Shown: in pieces, positions 5,777 to 12,620 of the stretch | Numbering within the stretch: position 1 is the first letter of the stretch | Layout: each line of letters opens with the position of its first letter | Assembly: GCA_016462625.1 (NCBI GenBank) | Contig: JAEMSV010000048.1 | Coordinates: 1 to 18,031, forward strand | DNA: 18,031 nucleotides | Direction of reading: 5' to 3' | Source of the DNA: Solirubrobacteraceae bacterium | GTDB lineage: Bacteria; Actinomycetota; Thermoleophilia; Solirubrobacterales; Solirubrobacteraceae | Translations under genes and position numbers: made by a program | Notes under the pieces: model-generated | Told to the model about the DNA's origin: nothing | The model's database searches: none | Seen by the model: the letters and a program-made list of their open reading frames with translations, nothing else

Positions 5777-7561
5777 GTGCACCAGGCCCGTTCAGCCCCT
5801 GCCGAGGAGCTCCTGCTCGGCCGCTACCGGTTGCTGAAGCGGCTCGGCGAAGGCGCCATGGGCGTGGTGTGGCTGGCGGAGGACACGCGGTTGCACCGGC
5901 GGGTCGCGATCAAGCGGGTCGCGGGCGGCGCAGAAGTCGGCGGGGCCAAGCGCGCTGGGCGTGAGGCGGTCGCCGCGGCGCGGCTCTCGCATCCCGCGAT
6001 CGTGGGCCTGTACGAGGCGGGGAAGGACGACGAGGGCGACTGGCTGCTCGTCTGTGAGCTGGTGCGCGGACCGACGCTGCAGGCGCTCCTGCGCGACGGA
6101 CTGCTCTCCGATCGGGACGTCGCGGAGATCGGGATCGCGCTGTGCGACGCGCTAGAACACGCGCACGGGCGCGGAGTGGTGCACCGCGACATCAAGCCGG
6201 CGAACGTCATCTGCCCCGACGACGTCGACGAGGCCGGTGCGGTGGCGAAGCTCACGGACTTCGGCGTCGCGCACCTGGCGGGTGACGACTCGCTGACGAT
6301 GACCGGCGACGTGCTCGGCACGCTCACGTACATGGCGCCCGAGCAGGCCCGGGGCCGCGCGGCCGGGCCGCCCGCGGACGTCTACGCGCTTGGCATCGTG
6401 CTCTACGAGGCGTTCACCGGCGTCAATCCGCGGCGCGGGGCCAACGCGGCCGAGACCGCACGGCTGGTCGACGCCGACATCACCGAGCTGGAGCGGGTGC
6501 GCCGGGATCTGCCCGAGGCGCTCGGCTTCGCCATCGATGCCGCCGTGAGCCCGGACGTGCGCTCGCGGCCCAAGCCGGCGTCGCTGCGCGCCGCGCTGCG
6601 CAAGGCCCTGCCCGAGCTCGACGACGAGCCGGGGCTCATTGAGGGCGGCGCGCTGGAGACCGTCACGAACGTGCTGCAGGCCGGTGGGCGGTTCGCCCGG
6701 GACGTCACGCAGGTCGCGGCCGGTCGCTGGCACGCCGAGCCCCCGCTGCCGGTCGCCGGCGTCGTCCGGCCGGGCGATCGAGACGCCGCACGACGGGCGA
6801 CGCTCCTGCCCGCGCGGGTGGGCGCGGCGCTCCTCGGCGGCGGGCTCGCGCTGGGCGCGCTGCTGTGGGCCGCGCCGGCGGGAATTCCGGCGCCCGCGCT
6901 GCTCGCTCTGGCGGTCGGCGCCGCGGTGCTGCTCCTGCCCCGACTGGGCTGGCTGGCCGCCGCGGCGCTGCTCATCGGGGCGGTCGCCACGCGGGACCCC
7001 GGCGTCGCCGTGCTGGTCGCGGCCGTCGTGGTGCCGGTCCCGCTCCTGCTGCCCCGGGCCGGGACGGCGTGGTCGGTTCCGGCGCTCGCCCCCGTGCTGG
7101 GGATCGTCGGTCTGGCCGGGGCGTTCCCGGCGCTGGCGGGTCAGGCCCGGCGGGCCACGGTGCGCGCCGGCCTGGGCGCGCTCGGGGCCTGGTGGACGCT
7201 GGTCGCCGCGGGGCCTCTCGGCCACCGCGTGTACCTCGGCGAGGGCACCCCGGCCTGGACCGGCTCGGCGCAGGATGCGATCGCCGACATTCTCGCGCCG
7301 CTGCTCTCGAGCGGCGCGATCGCGCTCGTCGCCGTCTGGGCGATCGCCGCTGCTGTGCTGCCCATCCTGGTCCGCGGATGGAACGCCGCGGCTGACATCG
7401 CGGCGGCGACCGGCTGGGCCGCGGGGACCGCCGCCGCGACCGACGGGATCGCCACGGCGATGGACCTTCCGCGCCCGAACGGCCTCGTCCTCGGGGCGAT
7501 CGTGGCGGGTGTCGCCGCGGTCGTCGCGCGGGCGGTCGTCGAGCCCGATCGGCCCGAATAG
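5777..7561 (+). CDS. Ser/Thr protein kinase with polytopic membrane C-terminus
   Basis: A Hanks-type kinase of 594 residues. The N-terminal catalytic domain (about 17-275) has the glycine-rich loop GEGAMGVVW (24-32), ATP-binding K46 (VAIK), catalytic HRDIKPAN with D138, DFG D161, and the activation loop ending MAPEQARG. All key residues are present, so it should be active. After a linker, residues about 341-590 form a very Ala/Leu/Val/Gly-rich block of roughly eight membrane spans in place of the single span and external sensor of PknB. The start is uncertain: GTG 5777 is used, with GGAGG at 5758-5762 rather far away (14 bases); an upstream ATG 5699 would add 26 unlikely residues. It lies immediately upstream of fhaA and may phosphorylate FHA-binding partners, by inference from position. 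Confidence 0.88.
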   Translation: MHQARSAPAEELLLGRYRLLKRLGEGAMGVVWLAEDTRLHRRVAIKRVAGGAEVGGAKRAGREAVAAARLSHPAIVGLYEAGKDDEGDWLLVCELVRGPTLQALLRDGLLSDRDVAEIGIALCDALEHAHGRGVVHRDIKPANVICPDDVDEAGAVAKLTDFGVAHLAGDDSLTMTGDVLGTLTYMAPEQARGRAAGPPADVYALGIVLYEAFTGVNPRRGANAAETARLVDADITELERVRRDLPEALGFAIDAAVSPDVRSRPKPASLRAALRKALPELDDEPGLIEGGALETVTNVLQAGGRFARDVTQVAAGRWHAEPPLPVAGVVRPGDRDAARRATLLPARVGAALLGGGLALGALLWAAPAGIPAPALLALAVGAAVLLLPRLGWLAAAALLIGAVATRDPGVAVLVAAVVVPVPLLLPRAGTAWSVPALAPVLGIVGLAGAFPALAGQARRATVRAGLGALGAWWTLVAAGPLGHRVYLGEGTPAWTGSAQDAIADILAPLLSSGAIALVAVWAIAAAVLPILVRGWNAAADIAAATGWAAGTAAATDGIATAMDLPRPNGLVLGAIVAGVAAVVARAVVEPDRPE

Positions 7562-7582
7562 CCGGGCCCGTGAAGGACCCGG
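7562..7582 (+). terminator. imperfect hairpin right after the kinase stop
   Basis: CCGGGCCC (7562-7569) faces GGACCCGG (7575-7582) around GTGAA, an 8-bp stem with one mismatch, starting on the base after the TAG stop. There is no U-tract. A TACCAT element (7587-7592) ahead of fhaA may be its -10, which would make this a transcript boundary. The evidence is weak. Confidence 0.3.
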
Positions 7583-7601
7583 GAATACCATCTGTTCTCA
7601 C

Positions 7602-8369
7602 ATGAGCGTCCTTCGCAACCTGGAACGCACGCTCTCCGAGCTGGTCGAGGGCACCTTCGGGCGCGTCTTCCGCTCCGAGGTCCGGCCCGTCGAGCTGGCG
7701 CGGAAGCTCGTGCGCGAGATGGACGATCACAAGACCGTCTCGGTGTCGCGCACCTACGTCCCGAACGAGTACGTCATCTACCTCTCCGAGCGCGATCGGG
7801 CGAAGTACGAGGGCGTCGAGGACGAGGTTGCCGGGGAGCTGTGCGCCTACCTGCTGGAGCACGCGCGGCGCGAGAAGCTGGCCCTCGTGGCTCGCCCGGC
7901 GGTGGAGTTCCGCACTGATGACCGGCTGTCGTTGGGCGAGTTCGGCATCCAGGCGCGGCTCGTGAAGCCGGAGCCCGAGGCCGGGGGTGCGGCCGTTCAG
8001 GCCGACCACGGGCACACGATGGTCTACTCGACCGCCGACCGGGTGCGGGGCGCCGTGGAGTCGGCGCAGGTCAGCCGTCCGGCGCCGGCAAAGCCGCTGC
8101 TCGTGGCCGAGGGGCGGCGTCATGTCGTCCCGCCGGGCGGGGCGCTGCTGGGGCGCAGCCGCGACTGCGACGTCGTTCTTTCGGACCCGAACGTCTCCCG
8201 CCATCACGCCGAGGTGCGGCCCGGCGGGGAGTCCGGCTGGACGGTGCAGGACATGGGATCGACGAACGGCGTGCGGGTCAACGGGCGCGACATCCGCGGC
8301 GCGCATCCGCTGCATTCCGGCGATCAGCTGGAGCTGGGGACGGCTGCGGTGACGTTCGAGCTGACGTAG
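7602..8369 (+). CDS. fhaA: FHA-domain protein FhaA (DUF3662 + FHA)
   Basis: A 255-residue phosphothreonine-reading adaptor of the actinobacterial wall/division cluster. In mycobacteria, FhaA binds phosphorylated MviN/pseudokinase complexes and restrains late peptidoglycan synthesis. The N-terminal DUF3662 domain (about 1-120) starts SVLRNLERTLSELVEGTFGR and includes RPVELARKLVREMDDH. A Gly/Pro/Ala linker (122-165) contains HTMVYST, a possible phosphosite. The C-terminal FHA domain (about 165-255) has GRS (184-186), SRHH (199-202) and GSTNG (219-223), the phosphothreonine-contact motifs. It is much shorter than the mycobacterial protein because the linker is short. ATG 7602 gives the family start. 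In most actinobacteria fhaB follows directly; here three accessory genes intervene. Confidence 0.95.
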   Translation: MSVLRNLERTLSELVEGTFGRVFRSEVRPVELARKLVREMDDHKTVSVSRTYVPNEYVIYLSERDRAKYEGVEDEVAGELCAYLLEHARREKLALVARPAVEFRTDDRLSLGEFGIQARLVKPEPEAGGAAVQADHGHTMVYSTADRVRGAVESAQVSRPAPAKPLLVAEGRRHVVPPGGALLGRSRDCDVVLSDPNVSRHHAEVRPGGESGWTVQDMGSTNGVRVNGRDIRGAHPLHSGDQLELGTAAVTFELT

Positions 8370-8374
8370 CGCAG

Positions 8375-8396
8375 CGCCGACTTCGCGCCGACTTCG
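8375..8396 (+). repeat. perfect tandem repeat, 2 x 11 bp
   Basis: CGCCGACTTCG occurs twice head to tail (8375-8385 and 8386-8396), just after the fhaA stop and 55 bases before the first small CxxC gene. An 11-bp period puts both copies on the same helical face, as for a direct-repeat regulator site; slippage duplication is the plain alternative. Confidence 0.7.
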
Positions 8397-8402
8397 TCAC
8401 AA

Positions 8403-8414
8403 CTCTGCGCAGAG
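8403..8414. promoter_or_regulatory. 12-bp perfect palindrome, possible operator
   Basis: CTCTGCGCAGAG reads the same on both strands. It lies in the 82-bp gap between fhaA and the CxxC pair, seven bases after the 11-bp tandem repeat. A dimeric repressor site for the accessory genes is plausible but not shown. Confidence 0.45.
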
Positions 8415-8451
8415 CACCGAATCGTCTCCCAGTCGATGATGAGCTGGCGGC

Positions 8452-8724
8452 ATGTGGTTCGGAATGCTGCATCTCAAACCGGGCGAGAGCACCAGCGATA
8501 TCGACGGCGATGCCGTGTTGCTGATGGTCTGGAAGCCCGACTGGACCCGGCCGATCACGGTCGTGTCCCCGCCGGATGTCGTCGGCTCGTTCATCCGTCT
8601 CATCCGAGGCGTAGCCGAAGGCGGGCCGATCGATCCGCCGCGCTGCGATGGCTGCGGCACGCCCATCGAAGTTCCCGATCTCGATGCCGACCTGCCGGAG
8701 GACGAACCATGCCGTTCGCGCTGA
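8452..8724 (+). CDS. small CxxC protein, tandem paralogue 1
   Basis: A 90-residue protein with no family I recognise. It has a beta-rich N-terminal half (DAVLLMVWKPDWTRPITVVSP, about 20-40, split by a turn), a helix SFIRLIRGVAEGG (46-58), then C65-x2-C68 in RCDGCGTPIEVP and an acidic tail with C87. The plan and several residues match the next gene: hydrophobic strand, then D(V/A)VG, an LIR-containing helix, CxxC, and (T/K)P(I/L). The two are therefore likely diverged duplicates. A lone CxxC knuckle suggests a zinc or redox site completed by dimerisation. The start is weak: ATG 8452 lacks a clear ribosome site and ATG 8464 is an alternative. It overlaps the next gene by 16 bp. Real coding is supported by that arrangement and the paralogy. 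Confidence 0.6.
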   Translation: MWFGMLHLKPGESTSDIDGDAVLLMVWKPDWTRPITVVSPPDVVGSFIRLIRGVAEGGPIDPPRCDGCGTPIEVPDLDADLPEDEPCRSR

Positions 8725-8930
8725 TCCACGTCGATGACGTTCCGGGAGGGCCCGGAGAGGAGGCGTACGTGATCGTGCCCGGCGGGGAGAAGGTCGCGAT
8801 TGCGGTCCCCCTGGATGCCGTCGGGCGGCTGGCGCCTCTCATCAGAGAGGCCACCGAGGAGCAGGGGCGTCCGTGCTGTCAGGCGTGCCGGAAACCGCTG
8901 CCGGTCCGCCCGAATCCCGACGGCGAGTGA
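8709..8930 (+). CDS. small CxxC protein, tandem paralogue 2
   Basis: A 73-residue protein of unknown function. It starts at ATG 8709 behind a strong GGAGGA (8697-8702), six bases away, inside the 3' end of the preceding gene, so the two are translationally coupled. Its layout copies its neighbour's: strand region EEAYVIVPGGEKVAIAVP (17-34), DAVG (36-39), helix RLAPLIREATEE (40-51), then C57-x2-C60 in CCQACRKPLPVRP; C56 gives a third cysteine. It is shorter at both ends. A zinc-knuckle hetero- or homodimer is possible. There is no signal peptide or membrane segment, so it should be cytoplasmic. The Uma2 nuclease gene follows after 27 bp on the same strand. Confidence 0.65.
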   Translation: MPFALIHVDDVPGGPGEEAYVIVPGGEKVAIAVPLDAVGRLAPLIREATEEQGRPCCQACRKPLPVRPNPDGE

Positions 8931-8957
8931 CCCTCGAAGAACAGGAGATCCCGCGCT

Positions 8958-9542
8958 ATGGTCGCGAACGTGGCACTGACCACGGAACCCGGCGAGCAGC
9001 TGCACCCGCTGACGGTGGAGGACTACCACCGGATGGTGGAGGTCGGAATCCTGCGGGAGGGCGATCCGATCGAGCTGCTCGAAGGCGCGCTGGTCGAGAT
9101 GGCACCTGAAGGACCGCCGCACGCCAACGTGGTCGCAGAGCTGAACCGGTTTCTCGTCGTCGGCGTGCTCGACCAGGCCGAGCTGTTGGTCCGGATCGGC
9201 TCTCCGCTGACGTTCCGTCCCCGATCGGAGCCGCAGCCGGACTTCTCGATCGTCGATCGCGCGGCATCGACGTTCACCGAGCATCCCGTCGTGGCCCACC
9301 TGGTGGTGGAGGTCTCGCAATCGTCGCGACGGATCGACCGAGCGCGGAAGGCCCGGATCTACGCGCAGGCGGGCATTCCGGAGTACTGGATCGTCGACCT
9401 CGTCGACTGGTGCGTCGAAGTTCGGACGGAGCCAGGCGAATCGGCGTACGGCGTGACCCGGGCCTTCCGCGCTCCCGAGCAGGTTCACTGCGGAACGGTG
9501 GCACTCCCGCCGCTCGACCTCGCCGCGCTGTTCGCGGCCTGA
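8958..9542 (+). CDS. Uma2 family (DUF820) putative restriction-like endonuclease
   Basis: A 194-residue protein with the Uma2/DUF820 fold of the PD-(D/E)XK nuclease superfamily; the biological role of the family is mostly unknown. Start at ATG 8958, with AGGAG at 8943-8947, ten bases upstream. Family features: LTVEDYHRMVEVG (18-30), IELLEGALVEMAPEG (38-52, with E42 a likely active-site acid), PQPDFSIVD with D95, VVEVS with E118, then the basic helix RIDRARKARIYAQAG (125-139, K131) and IPEYWIVDL (140-148). Catalytic residues look intact. Such genes are numerous and patchily distributed in cyanobacteria, Chloroflexi and some actinobacteria. Here it is inserted in a locus that is otherwise highly conserved, together with the CxxC pair, suggesting later acquisition. 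Confidence 0.88.
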   Translation: MVANVALTTEPGEQLHPLTVEDYHRMVEVGILREGDPIELLEGALVEMAPEGPPHANVVAELNRFLVVGVLDQAELLVRIGSPLTFRPRSEPQPDFSIVDRAASTFTEHPVVAHLVVEVSQSSRRIDRARKARIYAQAGIPEYWIVDLVDWCVEVRTEPGESAYGVTRAFRAPEQVHCGTVALPPLDLAALFAA

Positions 9543-9591
9543 TCACACGGTCAGACGAGGGTCCCGGTGGGCGATCCGCGAAGATGACGCC

Positions 9592-10083
9592 GTGGTCGAG
9601 CCCGCCTCCGTCGCGCTGAAGTTCGCCTTCCTGGCGATTCTGTACCTGTTCCTGATCTGGGTCGCGCGCAGCGCGCTCAAGGATCTGCGCCGCGAGACGG
9701 TCGGTGGCGGGGCCGTCGCGAGGCCCGCGTCGCCGCCGCCCGATGCGACCGGCCTGCACTCCGCGGCACGTGCCGTCGGGGAGGGTGGGGGCGCGCCGCG
9801 GCTCGTCGTCGACACCGTTCCGGGGCACCAGTCGGGCGCCGCCTACGATCTGGTCGGCGACTGCACGATGGGCCGCGGGGACGTCGAGATCCACTTCGAG
9901 GATCCCTTCGCGTCGGGGCGGCACGCGCAGCTGACGCGACAGGGGAGCGTCATCGTGTTGGAGGATCTCGGTTCCACGAACGGGACCTACCTCAACGAAG
10001 AGCCGGTGCAGGGGCCCCAGCCGCTGCATCCCGGCGACCGCATCCGCATCGGCGACTCTGTCTTCATCTTCCAGGACCACTGA
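9592..10083 (+). CDS. fhaB: membrane-anchored FHA-domain protein FhaB (FipA-like)
   Basis: A 163-residue protein that links Ser/Thr phosphorylation to cell division; the mycobacterial counterpart (FipA/FhaB) works with FtsZ and FtsQ. One N-terminal membrane helix (about 8-26, FAFLAILYLFLIWVA) is followed by a basic ALKDLRRET stretch, a Pro/Ala/Gly linker (38-68) and a C-terminal FHA domain (about 70-160). The pThr-binding signature is complete: MGRG (93-96), SGRHAQL (108-114) and GSTNGTYLN (127-135). The start is GTG 9592, giving the family N-terminus. Its TGA stop (10081-10083) lies in the same reading frame as the downstream pstP, with just one codon between the stop and the likely pstP start, an unusual junction. 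Confidence 0.93.
   Translation: MVEPASVALKFAFLAILYLFLIWVARSALKDLRRETVGGGAVARPASPPPDATGLHSAARAVGEGGGAPRLVVDTVPGHQSGAAYDLVGDCTMGRGDVEIHFEDPFASGRHAQLTRQGSVIVLEDLGSTNGTYLNEEPVQGPQPLHPGDRIRIGDSVFIFQDH
10073..10076 (+). promoter_or_regulatory. probable ribosome site for an ATC start of pstP
   Basis: AGGA inside the last codons of fhaB, ten bases before ATC 10087. The distance fits initiation at that codon; GTG 10174 has no comparable site. Confidence 0.4.
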
Positions 10084-10086
10084 GCC

Positions 10087-11313
10087 ATCCTCCGCGTCAG
10101 CGAATACGCGTCCGTCACGGACACCGGCCGCCAGCGCCGGGCAAACGAGGACTCCTACTACGCGCGCACGCCCGTGTTCGTCGTGGCCGACGGGATGGGC
10201 GGTGCGCAGGCGGGCGAGGTGGCGTCAGCGGCGGCCGTCGAGGCCTTCCAGGCCGGGCTGCCCGACACACCGCCCGAGCAGGCGCTGACCACCGTCATCC
10301 AGGACGCGAACGCGCGCATCCACGAGATGTCGCGTGAGGACATCCAGCGCGCGGGGATGGGCACGACCGTCACGGCGGTCCACGTCGGTGAGCACGATGT
10401 CGCCGTCGCGCACGTCGGTGACTCGCGCGCGTACCGCTGGCGCGACGGACAGCTCGAGCGGCTCACCGAGGACCACTCGCTCGTCGAGGAGCTCCGCCGG
10501 CAGGGCAAGCTCACCGCCGAGGAGGCCGAGGAGCATCCCCAGCGATCGATCATCACGCGGGCACTCGGACCCGAGCCGTCCGTCGAGGTCGACACCGCCT
10601 CGTGGCGCGCGCAGGCCGGCGATCTCTACCTGGTCTGCAGCGACGGCCTGACCTCGATGGTCGGGGAGGGCCAGCTCGCCGAGATCCTGGGGAGCACCCG
10701 CGACACCTCGACGCTCGAGGCGCTGGCGCGGCGGCTCGTGGCGGCCGCCAACGAGGCAGGCGGCAAGGACAACATCACGGTGGTCGTGTTCCGCATCGAG
10801 GAAGTCGGCGGGACGGCAGCGGCGCCCAGCGACGAGCAGACGACGGTGGCCGGCGACGACGCACCAACGGCGGCGCAGGTCCGCGCGGCCGTCGAGGACG
10901 CCGATACCGCCAGGTCCGAAGCGGAGGCCCGGCGGATGACGCCGCGCCCGCCCGGGGCGCCCGAGGCCGAGCGGGTCGGGAGCACTCGCGGGCGACGCAT
11001 CCTCATCGGGCTCGGCGTCTTCTTCTTCCTCGGCCTGCCGATCCTGCTGGGCGGCTGGTTCGCCTCCCAGTCCGTCTACTTCGTCGGCAGTGATGACGGC
11101 TTCGTCGCGATGTACCGCGGTGTCCCGTACGACCTGCCGTTCGGCCTGGACCTCTACTCGGTGAACTACACGAGCGGCGTGCCGGTCGAGGCGATCCCTG
11201 AGCAGCAGCGCGGGGACCTGCTCGACCACGCGCTGCGCTCGCGCGACGACGCCGCCGACCTGATCAACCAGCTGGAGAAGGGGCAGCTGACGAGCTCCTC
11301 GTCCCAGGAATGA
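10087..11313 (+). CDS. pstP: PP2C-family Ser/Thr protein phosphatase PstP
   Basis: Membrane-anchored metal-dependent phosphatase that reverses PknB-type phosphorylation; 408 residues from ATC 10087. The N-terminus reads (I/M)LRVSEYASVTDTG followed by RQRRANEDSYYA, with metal-binding D22. VADGMGG (D35, G36), GTTVTAVHV, HVGDSRAYRW, SDGL (D186) and GGKDNITVVV (D228) follow. A membrane helix lies at about 305-327, then an external domain beginning VYFVGSDDGFVAMYRGVPYD, as in other actinobacterial PstP. The first ordinary in-frame start is GTG 10174, which would delete the RxxNED motif and D22. The frame upstream is open only to the fhaB stop at 10081. ATC sits exactly where homologues carry ATG. 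The alternatives are readthrough of the fhaB TGA or a sequence error. The gene overlaps rodA by 4 bp. Confidence 0.9.
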   Translation: MLRVSEYASVTDTGRQRRANEDSYYARTPVFVVADGMGGAQAGEVASAAAVEAFQAGLPDTPPEQALTTVIQDANARIHEMSREDIQRAGMGTTVTAVHVGEHDVAVAHVGDSRAYRWRDGQLERLTEDHSLVEELRRQGKLTAEEAEEHPQRSIITRALGPEPSVEVDTASWRAQAGDLYLVCSDGLTSMVGEGQLAEILGSTRDTSTLEALARRLVAAANEAGGKDNITVVVFRIEEVGGTAAAPSDEQTTVAGDDAPTAAQVRAAVEDADTARSEAEARRMTPRPPGAPEAERVGSTRGRRILIGLGVFFFLGLPILLGGWFASQSVYFVGSDDGFVAMYRGVPYDLPFGLDLYSVNYTSGVPVEAIPEQQRGDLLDHALRSRDDAADLINQLEKGQLTSSSSQE

Positions 11314-12620
11314 GTGCGCGGAATCGCGAGCTCTTCGCGCTGATCCCGGCGTCGCTGCTGGTGACCGTCGGGTTCGCGGCCGTCTTCATCCAGGAGGGCG
11401 ACCTCATCAGCGATGCGTCGCTGACGTACGGCGCGGTCTTCCTCGGGCTGTGCTTCGTCGCCCACCTGATCATCCGGTTCACGCTCCCGGACGCGGATCC
11501 GTACCTGTTCCCGCTCGTCGCGCTGCTGGCGTGCTTCGGGCTGGTGATGATCTACCGGATCGACGAGACCCTGGCGCGCGAGCAAGCGCAGTGGTTCGTC
11601 ATCGGGCTCGTCGTGTTCGCGGCGACGATCCTGCTGCTGCGCAAGGACTACCGCGTGCTCGAGCGCTACCGGTACACGATCGCGCTGGTGGGCATCGTGC
11701 TGCTGCTGCTCCCGCGCGTGCCGGGGATCGGTGCGCAGGTCAACGGCGCGTACCTCGGAATCGACTTCGGGCCGATCGCGTTCCAGCCGGCCGAGCTGGC
11801 GAAGATCTGCATCATCATCTTCCTGGCGTCGTACCTGCGGGACACGCGGCAGGTGCTCGTCCAGGGCGCGCGCCGGTTCGCCGGGATCACGATCCCGCCG
11901 CTGAAGCATCTCGGGCCCCTGTTGGTCGTGTGGGGCGCGGCGATGGTGCTGCTCGTCTTCATCCGCGACCTCGGGTCGTCGCTGATGTTCTTCGGAGCGT
12001 TCTTGGCGATCCTCTACATCGCGACCGACCGGATCTCGTTCGTGCTCATCGGATTGGGGCTGTTCGGGCTGGGCGCGTGGTTCTTCGCGAACACGGTCGG
12101 CCACGTCGCGAGCCGCATCGACGCGTGGCAGCATCCGTTCAACGACGAGCTCTACGACGCGGTGGGCGGCAGCTACCAGATCGCCCAATCGCTCTTCGCG
12201 CAGGCCGACGGCGGGGTTGCGGGGGCCGGGTTCGGGCAGGCGCTGATCGAGTCGCCCGGCGGGGCGCCGATCCTGCCAGCCGCGCAGACCGACCTCATCT
12301 ACGCCCTGATCACGAACGAGCTCGGGCTGTTCGGAGCGTGTGGGGTGCTCGTCGTCTACCTGATGGTCACCGAGCGCGGGATGCGGATCGCGATGCTGGC
12401 GCAGGACTCGTTCAGCACGCTGCTCGCCGCCGGCCTCGCCGCGGTGTTCGCGCTGCAGGTCTTCGTGATCGTCGGCGGCGTGGTCAAGCTCATCCCGCTG
12501 ACCGGCGTCACGCTGCCGTTCATCAGCTACGGCGGCTCGAGCATCGTCGCGAACTTCATCCTGGTGGCGCTGCTGCTGCTGATCTCCGATCGTGCGCGCA
12601 GAGAGGCGGTGGGCCGGTGA
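11310..12620 (+). CDS. rodA: SEDS peptidoglycan polymerase, FtsW/RodA/SpoVE family
   Basis: Integral membrane glycosyltransferase that polymerises lipid II, working with a class B PBP; 436 residues with about 10-12 membrane spans. Typical motifs are FQPAELAKI (158-166, E162), the RDLGSSLMFF motif (D220 region), and AQTDLIYALITNELG, where D328 matches the catalytic Asp of E. coli RodA/FtsW (TDFIFA). LTGVTLPFISYGGSS near the C-terminus is a family signature. ATG 11310 overlaps the pstP stop as ATGA, and its own stop overlaps pbpA as GTGA, so RodA and its partner PBP are made in step. Position in the fha-pstP-rodA-pbpA-pknB order supports the elongation/septal RodA of actinobacteria. FtsW proper cannot be excluded by sequence alone. 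Confidence 0.94.
   Translation: MSARNRELFALIPASLLVTVGFAAVFIQEGDLISDASLTYGAVFLGLCFVAHLIIRFTLPDADPYLFPLVALLACFGLVMIYRIDETLAREQAQWFVIGLVVFAATILLLRKDYRVLERYRYTIALVGIVLLLLPRVPGIGAQVNGAYLGIDFGPIAFQPAELAKICIIIFLASYLRDTRQVLVQGARRFAGITIPPLKHLGPLLVVWGAAMVLLVFIRDLGSSLMFFGAFLAILYIATDRISFVLIGLGLFGLGAWFFANTVGHVASRIDAWQHPFNDELYDAVGGSYQIAQSLFAQADGGVAGAGFGQALIESPGGAPILPAAQTDLIYALITNELGLFGACGVLVVYLMVTERGMRIAMLAQDSFSTLLAAGLAAVFALQVFVIVGGVVKLIPLTGVTLPFISYGGSSIVANFILVALLLLISDRARREAVGR

Noticed and set aside
6152..7591. 479-codon minus-strand frame across the polytopic kinase
   Set aside because: It is antisense to an intact kinase and its membrane block. Its Arg/Gly/Pro-rich translation is an artefact of base composition.
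8397..9488. 363-codon minus-strand frame across the CxxC pair and Uma2
   Set aside because: No recognisable domain, and it is antisense to Uma2 with conserved motifs. I considered whether it could be the true gene instead of the two small ones, but the strong GGAGGA site and the paralogy favour the plus strand.
8452..9542. Transposon or integrase-borne island
   Set aside because: No transposase, integrase, terminal inverted repeats or target-site duplication was found around the cassette. Only the 11-bp tandem repeat was seen, on one side.
10174..11313. pstP starting at GTG 10174
   Set aside because: It would remove the conserved N-terminus with the RxxNED motif and a metal ligand, and no ribosome site precedes it.
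11450..12616. Long in-frame extension of pbpA upstream through rodA
   Set aside because: It is an out-of-frame reading of rodA. The GTG at 12617 with a 4-bp overlap gives the normal PBP N-terminus and membrane anchor.
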